From: Streptomyces djakartensis
GTDB lineage: Bacteria; Actinomycetota; Actinomycetes; Streptomycetales; Streptomycetaceae
Length of the DNA stretch: 64,000 nucleotides
Assembly: GCF_014651075.1 (NCBI RefSeq)
Contig: NZ_BMWE01000014.1
Coordinates: forward strand, 62,001-126,000
Direction: 5' to 3'
Part shown: positions 36,972 through 47,349 of the stretch, in pieces
Numbering within the stretch: the first letter of the stretch is position 1
How the letters are laid out: every line of letters starts with the position of its first letter
Translations under genes and position numbers: made by a program
The notes under the pieces: model-generated
Databases searched by the model: none
The model's input: only the letters and a program-made list of their open reading frames with translations
Told to the model about the DNA's origin: nothing

Positions 36972-38236
36972 CGTCGTCCCTTCCGTATCGCGCGCAGAGC
37001 GCCGGCGGCCGCGGCGTGGGCGGCGTCGCGGGCGGCGTGGCCCCGTCCGGCCAGTGCGCCGGGTGTGCGGTGGTTCCGATCGGCGGTGACACGCCGGCCG
37101 GTGCTCCGGGCCGTGACGGCACGCCGCAGGAGGTCTTCGGCCTGTGCGACGACGGGTCCGGGGGCGAAGCGGCGCGCGTTCTCCAGGGCGGTGCGGCCCA
37201 TGCGACGACGGCGTTCGTCGTCGCCGACGAGTTCCAGCAGGGCCGAGGCGAGCGCGTCACGGTCTCCGACCGGTACCAGCCGGCCGTCGGCTCCGTCCTC
37301 GATGATCTCGCCGGGGCCGTAGGGGCAGTCCGTACTGACGACGGGCAGCGCGCAGCGCATCGCTTCGACGATGGTCATGCCGAACGGTTCGAAGTTCGAC
37401 GTGGCCGCGCCGATCGAGGCCTTGACCCATTCGGCCTCCATGGGGGTGGCGGCCCCCATCAGGAACACGTTGTTCCACAGGCCGAGCTGTTCGATGAGCT
37501 GCCGCAGCCTGGGCTGCTCCTCGCCCTTGCCGTAGATGCGCAGCTGCCAGTCCGGGAACGCGGCGGCGACCTGGGCGAACGCCTCGATGAGCAGGTCGTA
37601 GCGCTTGACCGGGACCAGGCGGCCGGCGGCGATCACGACCTTGGCGGTGCCGTCGGCCGGAGGCAGCACGGGGTCGGGGACGCTGTTCGGGAGCGCTTCC
37701 ACGAGGACGCCGGGCAGCCACATCTTGCGCCGGTAGGAGGCGGCGTCCGCCTCCGTGACGGTGGTGATCACGTCGAGGTGGCGGTAGGCGCGGCGCAGCG
37801 CCGTGCGCAGGCGGGGCGAGTGGTTGTCGAGGGTGAGGTGCTCCTGGCCGACGCGGACGACGCGCCGCGGGGCCTGGCGCGCGATGTGCACGTTGAGGCC
37901 CGGCCGGGTGCCGATGACGACGTCGGCGTCGAGCGCCTCGAGGTGCTCGCCGATGCGCTGGTCGGTCAGCTCGCTGTACTGGCGGTGGCGGTACTCGGCG
38001 GCGGGGAACACCTTCGCCGGTCTGTGATGCAGCGGATGGTCCGCTTCCTTGCGCAGGTCCACCAGCGCCCGCAGCCGCACTGAGGGGTGCAGGGCGAGGT
38101 TGGGGTGTTCCCGGTGACGTAACGCCGAGACGATCTCCACGTCGTGCCGCTCGGCTAGCGCCCCGGCCAGGTTGAACGTGGTGGTGATCGTGCCTCCGAT
38201 CCCGTAGGCGTTGTGGATGAGGAAAGAGATCTTCAT
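36968..38236 (-). CDS. GT4-family glycosyltransferase
   Basis: 422 aa retaining glycosyltransferase of the GT-B fold. The N-terminal domain opens FLIHNAYGIGGTITTTFNLA; the donor-binding C-terminal domain carries VIAAGRLVPVKRYDLLIEAF, LRIYGKGEEQPRLRQLI, VFLMGAATPMEAEWVKASI and the E-x7-E motif NFEPFGMTIVEAMRC that binds the nucleotide sugar. A basic, Ala/Arg-rich tail (from about 385) is extra. Substrate not identifiable; teichoic or other polyol-phosphate glycosylation fits the family. It is translationally coupled to the beta-rich protein downstream and divergent from a VanW gene, forming an envelope group. Confidence 0.9.
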   Translation of the reverse strand: MKISFLIHNAYGIGGTITTTFNLAGALAERHDVEIVSALRHREHPNLALHPSVRLRALVDLRKEADHPLHHRPAKVFPAAEYRHRQYSELTDQRIGEHLEALDADVVIGTRPGLNVHIARQAPRRVVRVGQEHLTLDNHSPRLRTALRRAYRHLDVITTVTEADAASYRRKMWLPGVLVEALPNSVPDPVLPPADGTAKVVIAAGRLVPVKRYDLLIEAFAQVAAAFPDWQLRIYGKGEEQPRLRQLIEQLGLWNNVFLMGAATPMEAEWVKASIGAATSNFEPFGMTIVEAMRCALPVVSTDCPYGPGEIIEDGADGRLVPVGDRDALASALLELVGDDERRRRMGRTALENARRFAPGPVVAQAEDLLRRAVTARSTGRRVTADRNHRTPGALAGRGHAARDAAHAAAAGALRAIRKGRR

Positions 38237-38465
38237 GGTGGCCTAGACCGTGGCGACGATCCGACAGTTGTTCGTCGTTACCACTCTGTGGCCCTGGGCC
38301 GGCCGGGTCGGTGCGCGGTCCGTCCGGCCGCTTTCGGCATGATCTCGGACAAAAGTGTTGTGGGCCATACCGGTTTGCCGTGTTGGTGTGGATAGCTTGA
38401 GGGGCCTGTGCGCATCAGCGTTCCGTCCCGGGCGCACCGACCCTTTTTCGATCAGCAGGAGACCC

Positions 38466-40184
38466 ATGCGTCCCCGAATAGCCGCCGTCCCGCGCATCAC
38501 CTCCCTGCCACCCCTCGCTCTGGCCGGCGGCGCACTGGCCGTGGGTGCCGGTGGTCTGTATCTCGCCGGGCTGATGCTCGCGGGCGGGGAGATCGACTCC
38601 GGTACGTCGGTGCGCGGGGTGCAGATCGGGGGCCTGACCCGTGCGGAGGCGGTGCGGAAGCTGGAGCACGACCTGGGCGCGGCCGGACCGCGGGAGCTGC
38701 GGGTGAGGGTCGGCGACCGCACGGGCACGGTCGATCCGCGGCGGGCCGGGCTCTCCTTCGACGTCCGGGAGACCGTCGACCGGGCGGCGCGCACCGGCGC
38801 GGATCCGTTCAGCGTCTTCGGCGGGTTCTTCCGCTCCGGCGGCGAGATCGAACCCGTGCTGCGCGTCGAAGGAAGCAGGGCGCGGGCCGCCCTCGGCCGG
38901 CTGGCGAAGGGGCTCGATCAGAAGGTCCGCGACGGTGCCGTCGCCTTCGAGGGCGGGCGAGTCGAGGAGACCGCGCCGCGCACGGGCTACGCGCTGGACG
39001 TGGACGCCGCGGTCGGCCCGCTGCGGGCCGCCTTCCTGCGGGGGGACAGCGACTCGGTCACGCCTTTGCCCGCTCGCGCGACCCGGCCGAAGGTCACACC
39101 CGAGGAGGTACGCAGGGCGGTGCGCACGTTCGCGGAGCCGGCCATGTCGGCACCCGTCACGCTCACCGCGGGCGGCAGGCGGTTCACGGTCGGACAGGAG
39201 GTGCTGGGCGAGCACCTGAGGATGCGGCCGGACGGCGGCGGCCGGTTGCAACCGGAGCTCGACGCGAAGGGGCTGCGGGATGATCCGGCCGTGGCCACGC
39301 CGCTGAACGACGTCACCACCACCGCCCGGAACGCCCGGCTGCGAGCGGACGGCGACGGGGTCGTCGTCGCCGAGGACGCAAGGCCCGGCCAGGAGGTCAC
39401 CGACAAGGCGCTGGGCAAGGCGGTGCTGCCCCTGCTCACGCGGACGGGTTCAGCCCGCAGCGGTGAGGTGGCCGTGCGCCGGATCCAGCCCGAGGTGACC
39501 CGCGAGAGCGCCGCGGAACTGGGGCTGACGGAGACGATGTCCTCCTTCACCGTCCACTTCGAACCCGCCGAGTACCGCACCAGGAACATCGGCCGGGCGG
39601 TGGAACTGATCGACGGCTCCGTCGTCGAGCCGGACGAGACCTGGAGCTTCAACCGCACCGTCGGGGAGCGCACCGAGGCCAACGGCTTCATGGAGGGCAT
39701 CATCATCCTCGACGACCAGTTCACCAAGGCGTCCGGCGGCGGGGTCTCGACCGTGGCGACGACGGTGTACAACGCCATGTTCTTCGCCGGGGTCAAGCCC
39801 GTGGAGCACGGAGCCCACTCCTTCTACATCGAGCGCTACCCGGAGGGCCGCGAGGCGACGGTCGCCTGGGGCAGCCTGGACCTGAGGTTCGCCAATGACT
39901 CCGGCAAGGCGATCTACATCCAGGCCGAGTCCACGGACACGTCCGTGACCGTCTCCTTCCTCGGCACCAGGAAGTACGACGAAGTCACGTCGGTCAAGGG
40001 CCCGCGCACCAACGTGAGGCAACCCGGGAAGAAGGTGAGCCACGACGAGAAGTGCGTGCCGCAGACGCCGCTCGAGGGGTTCGACGTCACGGTGGAGCGG
40101 GTCTTCCACGACAACGGCACGGAAGTGGGGCGGGAGCCGTACCGCACGCACTACACGCCGCGTGACGAGATCGTGTGCGAGTGA
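38466..40184 (+). CDS. VanW-family protein with peptidoglycan-binding-4 repeats
   Basis: 572 aa from ATG 38466 behind GGAG. An N-terminal membrane anchor (LPPLALAGGALAVGAGGLYL) is followed by two YoaR/PG_binding_4-type repeats (VQIGGLTRAEAVRKLEHDL; VTLTAGGRRFTVGQEVLGE) and a C-terminal VanW domain: TWSFNRTVGERTEANGF, LDDQFTKASGGGVSTVATTV and HSFYIERYPEGREATVAWG. VanW occurs as an accessory in some vancomycin-resistance clusters but its activity is undefined; this one is a housekeeping-type copy with no vanHAX genes near. Predicted location is outside the membrane, at the wall. Divergent from the GT4 gene. Confidence 0.92.
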   Translation: MRPRIAAVPRITSLPPLALAGGALAVGAGGLYLAGLMLAGGEIDSGTSVRGVQIGGLTRAEAVRKLEHDLGAAGPRELRVRVGDRTGTVDPRRAGLSFDVRETVDRAARTGADPFSVFGGFFRSGGEIEPVLRVEGSRARAALGRLAKGLDQKVRDGAVAFEGGRVEETAPRTGYALDVDAAVGPLRAAFLRGDSDSVTPLPARATRPKVTPEEVRRAVRTFAEPAMSAPVTLTAGGRRFTVGQEVLGEHLRMRPDGGGRLQPELDAKGLRDDPAVATPLNDVTTTARNARLRADGDGVVVAEDARPGQEVTDKALGKAVLPLLTRTGSARSGEVAVRRIQPEVTRESAAELGLTETMSSFTVHFEPAEYRTRNIGRAVELIDGSVVEPDETWSFNRTVGERTEANGFMEGIIILDDQFTKASGGGVSTVATTVYNAMFFAGVKPVEHGAHSFYIERYPEGREATVAWGSLDLRFANDSGKAIYIQAESTDTSVTVSFLGTRKYDEVTSVKGPRTNVRQPGKKVSHDEKCVPQTPLEGFDVTVERVFHDNGTEVGREPYRTHYTPRDEIVCE

Positions 40185-40227
40185 TCCATCCGCCGCCCGC
40201 CTTCTTCCGGAACCTCGCTGCCGGTCG

Positions 40228-41007
40228 TCAACCGATGTGGTGGACCGCCTGGTTGGTCAGCTCGTAGCGGGCGCCGACGATGGCGAGCGCGCCGGTTCCG
40301 ATCCTGGCGGCCAGGTCGGGCTCGGCCGCCAGCGCGGCGCGCACGAGCCGGACGTTGGCGTCCACGGTGGCGTCGATCCGCGCGTCCCCCTCCTTGCTGT
40401 GGTCGATGGCAGGGCTTATCCGGTCGGCGAGGTACTGGATGTGGGCGGGCAGCTGTTCGCCGGACCGCTCCGCCTCGACGGCGGCACGCACCGCGCCGCA
40501 CGACTGGTGCCCGAGCACCACGACCAGCGGGATGCCCAGTTCCAGGACGCCGTAGGCGACGCTGCCGAGCACGGCCTCGTCCAGGACCTCGCCGGCGGTA
40601 CGCACGGTCATCAGGTCCCCCAGCCCCTGGTCGAAGACCAGCTCCGGGGGTACGCGTGAGTCGATGCAGCCGAGCACGACCGCGAAGGGGTGCTGCCCTG
40701 TGACCAGCGTCCGCCGCACGGCCGGGGTTTCGTGCGGGTGGCGCTCGCGGTAGGCGCGCCAGCGGCGGTTGCCGGCGGCCAGTTCTTCGAGGGCCTCCCG
40801 CGGAGTGCCGGGCCGCGGGCGGGTGTGCGGCGTGCTCGCGGCGGTTGCCGGGGTGCCGGCGGCGAGGCCCGCGCCGAGGGCCGCTGCCCCGGTCAGCGCG
40901 GTGCGCAGGAGGGTACGGCGGCCGGTGCCGCCGGTGGTCGGCCATGGACCGGCGAAGGGGTGCGGTTCAGGACCGGTGCCGCTGTGGGCGGTGGCATGTG
41001 AGTTCAC
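40228..41007 (-). CDS. exported beta-class carbonic anhydrase
   Basis: 259 aa. A twin-arginine signal (TGRRTLLRTALTGAAALGAG) leads to the beta-carbonic anhydrase domain with zinc ligands in VVLGCIDSRVPPE (Cys, with the Asp-Arg dyad) and VVVLGHQSCGAVRAA (His and Cys), and the usual VRTAGEVLDEAVLGSVAYG. It interconverts CO2 and bicarbonate; Tat export implies it folds with zinc in the cytoplasm and acts outside. GTG at 41007 has only a weak ribosome site, so the exact start is not certain. It converges on the VanW gene, 43 bp apart. Confidence 0.9.
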   Translation of the reverse strand: MNSHATAHSGTGPEPHPFAGPWPTTGGTGRRTLLRTALTGAAALGAGLAAGTPATAASTPHTRPRPGTPREALEELAAGNRRWRAYRERHPHETPAVRRTLVTGQHPFAVVLGCIDSRVPPELVFDQGLGDLMTVRTAGEVLDEAVLGSVAYGVLELGIPLVVVLGHQSCGAVRAAVEAERSGEQLPAHIQYLADRISPAIDHSKEGDARIDATVDANVRLVRAALAAEPDLAARIGTGALAIVGARYELTNQAVHHIG

Positions 41008-41134
41008 GGCCAGAACGTACGCCCGAATTCGGGCGCGGCCGCGGTTCTTGCCGTTTCATGGTGAGAGTTGGGCGAGTGATGTAATTACTTTGCCCGGTCT
41101 TTGACGACGCATCAGCAAGCGGCGGGAAACGGCG

Positions 41135-41167
41135 GGACGCCCGGGCCGGTCGGCGGCTCGGGCGTCC
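41135..41167 (-). terminator. katG terminator
   Basis: GGACGCCCG (41135-41143) pairs with CGGGCGTCC (41159-41167); the loop itself can form GCCG-GT-CGGC. It lies 17 nt beyond the katG stop. Confidence 0.75.
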
Positions 41168-41183
41168 TGTCAGGCGGGGGCGA

Positions 41184-43433
<2,250 letters not shown>

Positions 43434-43460
43434 TCACGGTGCTCGGGTGGATCACATCGC

Positions 43461-43898
43461 TCAGGGATTGCGGGCGGTGGAGCAGGCGGGGCACAGGCCC
43501 CAGTAGATGACCTCGGCCTCGTCGACGGCGAAGCCCCGGTCGTCGGACGCGGTCAGGCACGGGGCATGGCCCACCGCGCAGTCGACGTCGGCGACGGTCC
43601 CGCACGACCGGCACACGAGGTGGTGGTGGTTGTCGCCGACCCGTCCCTCGTAGAGGGCCGGGCTGCCCGGCGGGTCGAGGCGGCGTATGAGTCCCGCCGC
43701 GGTGAGTGCGTGGAGCCCCTCGTAGACGGCCTGGACGGAGATGTGGCCGACGCGGCCGCGCACCTCGGAGGCGATCGCCTCGGCGCCGAGGTGGTCACCG
43801 TCCCGCACGGTCTCGAGCAGCGCGACGCGGGCGGCCGTCACCCGCAGGCCGGCACCGCGCAGCTCCTCGGCGGTGGTCGGGTTCCGGGATGCGGTCAT
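43461..43898 (-). CDS. furA: Fur-family regulator FurA of katG
   Basis: 145 aa from ATG 43898. Winged-helix N-terminal domain (EELRGAGLRVTAARVALLET; ISVQAVYEGLHALTAAGLIR) and a C-terminal metal-binding dimerisation domain with HHHLVCRSCGTVADVDC and a final LCPACSTARNP supplying the CxxC pairs for structural zinc. This is the FurA/CatR type that represses its own operon and katG, and releases DNA on peroxide oxidation. An in-frame GTG at 43916 would add six residues, but a -10-like hexamer ends 7 nt before the ATG, suggesting transcription begins at the ATG. There is no ribosome binding site. Confidence 0.93.
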   Translation of the reverse strand: MTASRNPTTAEELRGAGLRVTAARVALLETVRDGDHLGAEAIASEVRGRVGHISVQAVYEGLHALTAAGLIRRLDPPGSPALYEGRVGDNHHHLVCRSCGTVADVDCAVGHAPCLTASDDRGFAVDEAEVIYWGLCPACSTARNP

Positions 43899-43905
43899 GG
43901 CGGAC

Positions 43906-43935
43906 AACCTATCCACACAAACACGAGTGATTCAA
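43906..43935 (-). promoter_or_regulatory. furA promoter, probably leaderless
   Basis: Minus-strand TTGAAT (43935-43930), an 18-nt spacer and TAGGTT (43911-43906). Seven bases later comes the furA ATG, so the mRNA should start at or next to the start codon. The surrounding 45 bp are unusually AT-rich and would hold the FurA operator. Confidence 0.6.
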
Positions 43936-44056
43936 GAAAACGAACGGTTCAATTTTGGTGTCGTGGCGGTGAGGCTTTGCGTGACGGCCTTGCTGACCCA
44001 TTGTGAGCTACGCCACAGCCATCATGATCGTGCCGCGGCGTGGTGCCGGGATGGTG

Positions 44057-44974
44057 TCAGCCGTGTCCGTGTCGCGCCAGCACCGCACGTGCGGTTTCGG
44101 CCATGGCCTCGTCGACCATCCGGCCCTCGAAGACGAGGGCCCCTACACCGTCGCGCTGGGCCGCCTCCACGGCGGCGACGAGTCGGGCGCAGCGGTCGAG
44201 CTCCTCCGGGTTGGGGGCGAAGACCTCGTTGATCACGGGGACGTGGGCCGGGTGGATGGCCATCATGCCGTCGTAGCCGAGGGAGCGGTTCTGCTCGGCG
44301 AAGGCGCGCAGGCCCCTCAAGTCCGTGATGTCCGTCCACAGTCCGCTCACCGGGTACGGCGCTCCGGCGGCACGGAGGTCCAGCAGGACGCGGGAGCGCA
44401 GGGCGAGGGTCTCCGTGCCCTCGGGGCTCCAGCGGTAGCCGACGGCGCGCTCCACGTCCCCGCCCGGCGCGGTCAGCGCGCCGGCGTAGGCGACCCGGGG
44501 AGTCGTCGCGGCGATGTCGTAGGCGTCGTGCAGCGCGCGGGCCGACTCCAGCAGCGGGACGAGGGCCGTCGTCCCGGGCGGCAGGCCATGCTCGTGTTCG
44601 CACCAGCCGATCAGGCGGTCCGCGAGCCGTACGTCGGCGCGGGTGCGCACTTTGGGCAGGACGACTCCGGCCAGCCCTGGGCGCACCACGGCACGCAGCT
44701 CTTCGGCGGCCGTCCAGTCGTCGAGGGGGTTGATGCGGACGAACAGGGCCATGCCGCCGACCGGTTGGGCCGCGGCCTCCGCCAGGGCGTCGGTCACCCG
44801 GGCACGGGCGAGCGGCCTGTCGGGGGCGGGTACCGCGTCCTCCAGGTCGAGGACGACGGCGTCGGCACCGGCGGCCCGGGCCTTGGGGAGCCAGTCCGTG
44901 CGGTGGCCGGGGACGAAGAGCAGGGAGCGGAGCGGGGAGCGGGGCGGGGCCGCCGGGAGGTCGTCAGACGACAT
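44057..44974 (-). CDS. CitE-like HpcH/HpaI-family CoA-ester lyase
   Basis: 305 aa TIM-barrel lyase of the citrate-lyase beta / malyl- and citramalyl-CoA lyase family. Signatures are RSLLFVPGHRTDWLPKA (family 'RS.LfvPg'), DAVVLDLEDAVPAPDRP (acidic Mg site), ALFVRINPLDDW (catalytic Arg), VVLPKVRTRADVRL, ALVPLLESARAL (metal-binding Glu) and DGMMAIHPAHVPVINEVF. Such enzymes cleave 3-hydroxyacyl-CoAs with a carboxyl group to acetyl-CoA plus a keto acid. The ATG at 44974 (GGAGAAG upstream) lies inside the end of the CaiB-type gene, overlapping by 11 nt, so the lyase acts on the product of that CoA-transferase. No citrate lyase alpha, gamma or CitC genes adjoin it. Confidence 0.92.
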   Translation of the reverse strand: MSSDDLPAAPPRSPLRSLLFVPGHRTDWLPKARAAGADAVVLDLEDAVPAPDRPLARARVTDALAEAAAQPVGGMALFVRINPLDDWTAAEELRAVVRPGLAGVVLPKVRTRADVRLADRLIGWCEHEHGLPPGTTALVPLLESARALHDAYDIAATTPRVAYAGALTAPGGDVERAVGYRWSPEGTETLALRSRVLLDLRAAGAPYPVSGLWTDITDLRGLRAFAEQNRSLGYDGMMAIHPAHVPVINEVFAPNPEELDRCARLVAAVEAAQRDGVGALVFEGRMVDEAMAETARAVLARHGHG

Positions 44975-46181
44975 CGTGCTTCTCCAGGTGGGCCAGTTCC
45001 CGGTCGCTCAGTCCCAGCCAGTCCCGGTACACGAGTTCGTTGTCCTGGCCGAGTGCGGGCCCGGTGCGCCAGACATGCCCGGGGCGCTGCCGGAAGTGCG
45101 GGATGACCGCCTGCATGCGGACCTCGCCCAGGTCGGGGTCGTCGACGGTGACGATGTCGCCGCGTTCCGCGTAGACCGGGTCTGCGGCGATGTCGGCCGC
45201 GTCGAACACCCGGGAGGCCACGACTTCGGCGCGGGCGAACGCCTCCAGGCACTCGGCGGCGGAGCGGCCGGCGACCCAGGCCCGCAGTCCCTCGTCCAGC
45301 TCGCCACGCCGTGCGTGCTGTTGCTCCGACGTGGCGAACTCCTCCTCCGGCAAGTCGAGCAGCCGCGCCACGTTGCGCACGGAACGCGGTGTCGCGGAGG
45401 TCACCGTGATCCACTGCTCGTCCCGGGAGCGGTAGGTGTTGATGACGGCGGCGGGCGCGACCGCCAGCTGGTTGCCGGAGCGCTGGGGCACGGTACCCAG
45501 CTGGTCGTGCACGATGACCTGCCACTCGACGAGCCGGAAGAGGGGTTCGAACAGGGCGAGGTCGATCCACTCGCCGTCGAATCCGGGGTCGTGGTCGCGC
45601 CGGTGGAGGGCGGCGAGGACGGCGTAGGCACCCATCAGGCCGGTCACCGCGTCGCCGTGCGAGAAGCCGGTGTGGACGGGTGGCCCGTCCGGATGTCCCG
45701 TCAGATGGACGACCCCGCTGCGGGCTTCACCCATCTTGCCGAAGCCGGGGGCGTCCGCCTGGCTCGAGGTGGCGCCGAAGCCGGAGATCTGCAGCAGGAC
45801 CGCCTTCGGGTTGATCCGGTGCACGGCCTCCCAGTCGAGGCCCCAGCTGCGCAGACGCCCGGCGCGCAGGGTGACGATGACGACGTCCGCCCAGGCGACG
45901 AGGCGGCGGGCGACCGCGCGGCCCTCCGCGTGGTGCAGGTCGAGGGTGACGGAGCGCTTGTTGCGGGCGGCGACCTTGAACCACAGAGGGACGCCGTCGC
46001 GCCGGGGCCCCATCGCGCGGGCGGCGTCGCCGGTGCCCGGCGGTTCGACGTGGACCACGTCCGCCCCCTGGTCGGCGAGCATCGAACCGGCGAGCGGGCC
46101 GGCCACCACGTGGGCGAACTCGACGACCTTCAGTCCTCGCAACTGCCCGTGCCCCGTGGTGTTCCGCTGGTCGTCCGGCAC
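44964..46181 (-). CDS. CaiB/BaiF family (type III) CoA-transferase
   Basis: 405 aa from GTG 46181, with GAGGGG upstream. Type III CoA-transferases move CoA between carboxylates through a mixed anhydride on a conserved Asp; here that residue is in GFGKMGEARSGVVHLTGHPD or the adjoining GFSHGDAVTGLMGAYAVLAA region typical of the family. The N-terminal core LKVVEFAHVVAGPLAGSMLA with DQGADVVHVEPPGTGD is diagnostic. Overlap with the CitE-like lyase gene implies a two-step path: acid to CoA ester, then cleavage. Relatives include succinyl-CoA:malate and citramalate CoA-transferases. An operator-like repeat lies about 90 bp upstream. Confidence 0.92.
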   Translation of the reverse strand: MPDDQRNTTGHGQLRGLKVVEFAHVVAGPLAGSMLADQGADVVHVEPPGTGDAARAMGPRRDGVPLWFKVAARNKRSVTLDLHHAEGRAVARRLVAWADVVIVTLRAGRLRSWGLDWEAVHRINPKAVLLQISGFGATSSQADAPGFGKMGEARSGVVHLTGHPDGPPVHTGFSHGDAVTGLMGAYAVLAALHRRDHDPGFDGEWIDLALFEPLFRLVEWQVIVHDQLGTVPQRSGNQLAVAPAAVINTYRSRDEQWITVTSATPRSVRNVARLLDLPEEEFATSEQQHARRGELDEGLRAWVAGRSAAECLEAFARAEVVASRVFDAADIAADPVYAERGDIVTVDDPDLGEVRMQAVIPHFRQRPGHVWRTGPALGQDNELVYRDWLGLSDRELAHLEKHDVV

Positions 46182-46268
46182 CGCTGCGCCCCCTCGCCTC
46201 AGCTGGTCAGGTTCGTCTTCAGACTGCCGAGGCGGAGAAATGCCTGTCCAGCAAAAGAACGCCATCAA

Positions 46269-46290
46269 TCAATGCGGAGAGCGCATCAAT
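46269..46290 (-). promoter_or_regulatory. LysR-type operator upstream of the CoA-transferase/lyase operon
   Basis: Minus strand reads ATTGATGCG-CTCTC-CGCATTGA (46290-46269), with a further TTGATGG after it. The arms match the copy at 47249-47270 at 16 of 17 bases while the spacers differ. Confidence 0.75.
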
Positions 46291-46295
46291 CGGGT

Positions 46296-47219
46296 TCAGG
46301 CCCAGGACACTCCCGGCGGAAGTGGCCTTCCCTCGGCACGGAAGTTCTCCAGCGTCTCCAGGAAGTGCTCGGTGACGCTCGGGAGGGTGCGCCGGGCGCG
46401 CAGGGCGATGTCCAGGCGCCGGTCGACGACGGGGCCGACGAGCGGCCGGAAGACGAAGGGCCCGGTGCCCAGCAGGGGCAGGACGAGGGCGGGCAGCGCG
46501 GTCACGCCGAGGCCGGCGGCGACCAGTCCGCCCACCGTGGCGACGCTGCCGGCTTCCGCCGCGGGATCCGCGTGCGCGCCGACCTGGCCGAAGGCGGCGT
46601 CGGTGAGACGCCGCACGCTGGAGTCACGTCCGACCGCGAGGAACGGCTCGCGCGCCAGGTCCGCCCAGCCCATCTCGTCGCGGCCGGCGAGCGGATGGTC
46701 GTCGCGCAGGACCGCCACGAAACGGTCCCGGACCAGGGGGCGGAGTTCCAGCCGCTCCGGGGGCACGCCGACCGTGGTGATCGCGAAGTCCGCGTCGCCC
46801 GACAGGACGCGGTTCAGCACCGCCCGTTCCAGACCGTCGAGCAGGCGCACGGCCACCCGCGGCCGGTCCGTGCGGAAGCCGGAGATGACCTGTGGGAGCA
46901 GCACGGCGGCGACGGAGGGCAGCGTGGCGACGGCGACCGTGCCGGACTCACCGAGCAGGAAGCGGTCCAGTTCCCTCATGCCGGCCCGGTGGGCGCCGAG
47001 GATCTGCTCGGCGATCCGCAGTGCCTCGACGCCCGCGGCGGTCAACTGCACGTTGCGGGTGTCGCGTTCGAGCAGTTGGGCGCCGACCTGCCGCTCCAGG
47101 TCGGCGACCGCGCGGCTGAGGGACGACTGCGACACGCCCAGCCTGAGGGCGGCGGCGGTGAAGCTCGTCGCCTTGGCGACGGCAGCGTACGCCGAGAGTT
47201 GGCGCAAGGTGGCCTCCAT
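46296..47219 (-). CDS. LysR-family regulator of the carboxylate module
   Basis: 307 aa. The N-terminal winged helix is standard (LRQLSAYAAVAKATSFTAAA; LGVSQSSLSRAVADLERQVG, then LLERDTRNVQLTAAG), followed by the periplasmic-binding-like effector domain (VAVATLPSVAAVLLPQVISG; DADFAITTVGVPPERLELRP; GLVAAGLGVTALPALVLPLL). Start at ATG 47219, with no strong ribosome site; the frame is open further upstream but conserved sequence begins here. It lies between the divergent transporter gene and the CoA-transferase operon, and one palindrome occurs beside each, so it probably activates both in response to the imported acid or its CoA-derived product. Confidence 0.93.
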   Translation of the reverse strand: MEATLRQLSAYAAVAKATSFTAAALRLGVSQSSLSRAVADLERQVGAQLLERDTRNVQLTAAGVEALRIAEQILGAHRAGMRELDRFLLGESGTVAVATLPSVAAVLLPQVISGFRTDRPRVAVRLLDGLERAVLNRVLSGDADFAITTVGVPPERLELRPLVRDRFVAVLRDDHPLAGRDEMGWADLAREPFLAVGRDSSVRRLTDAAFGQVGAHADPAAEAGSVATVGGLVAAGLGVTALPALVLPLLGTGPFVFRPLVGPVVDRRLDIALRARRTLPSVTEHFLETLENFRAEGRPLPPGVSWA

Positions 47220-47248
47220 GGCCGGGAAGCGTAGGCCACAGCGCGCCG

Positions 47249-47270
47249 ATTGATGCGTGAATCGCATCGA
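47249..47270. promoter_or_regulatory. LysR-type operator between lysR and the CitMHS transporter gene
   Basis: ATTGATGCG (47249-47257), spacer TGAAT, CGCATCGA (47263-47270): a T-N11-A type inverted repeat, with an extra TTGATGC half-site at 47282-47288. It is 30 bp from the lysR start and 80 bp from the transporter start, so it can serve autorepression and activation. Confidence 0.78.
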
Positions 47271-47349
47271 GAGATATCTGTTTGATGCTGGACATGGATC
47301 TGCCGGCGCTCGGACACTCTCGGCTATCCCCGAGAAAGCGAGCGTCATC

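Noticed and set aside
37688-37701. CGGGAGCGCTTCCA, a near match to a CebR box
   Set aside because: It lies deep inside the GT4 coding sequence with two mismatches and no promoter near; chance similarity.
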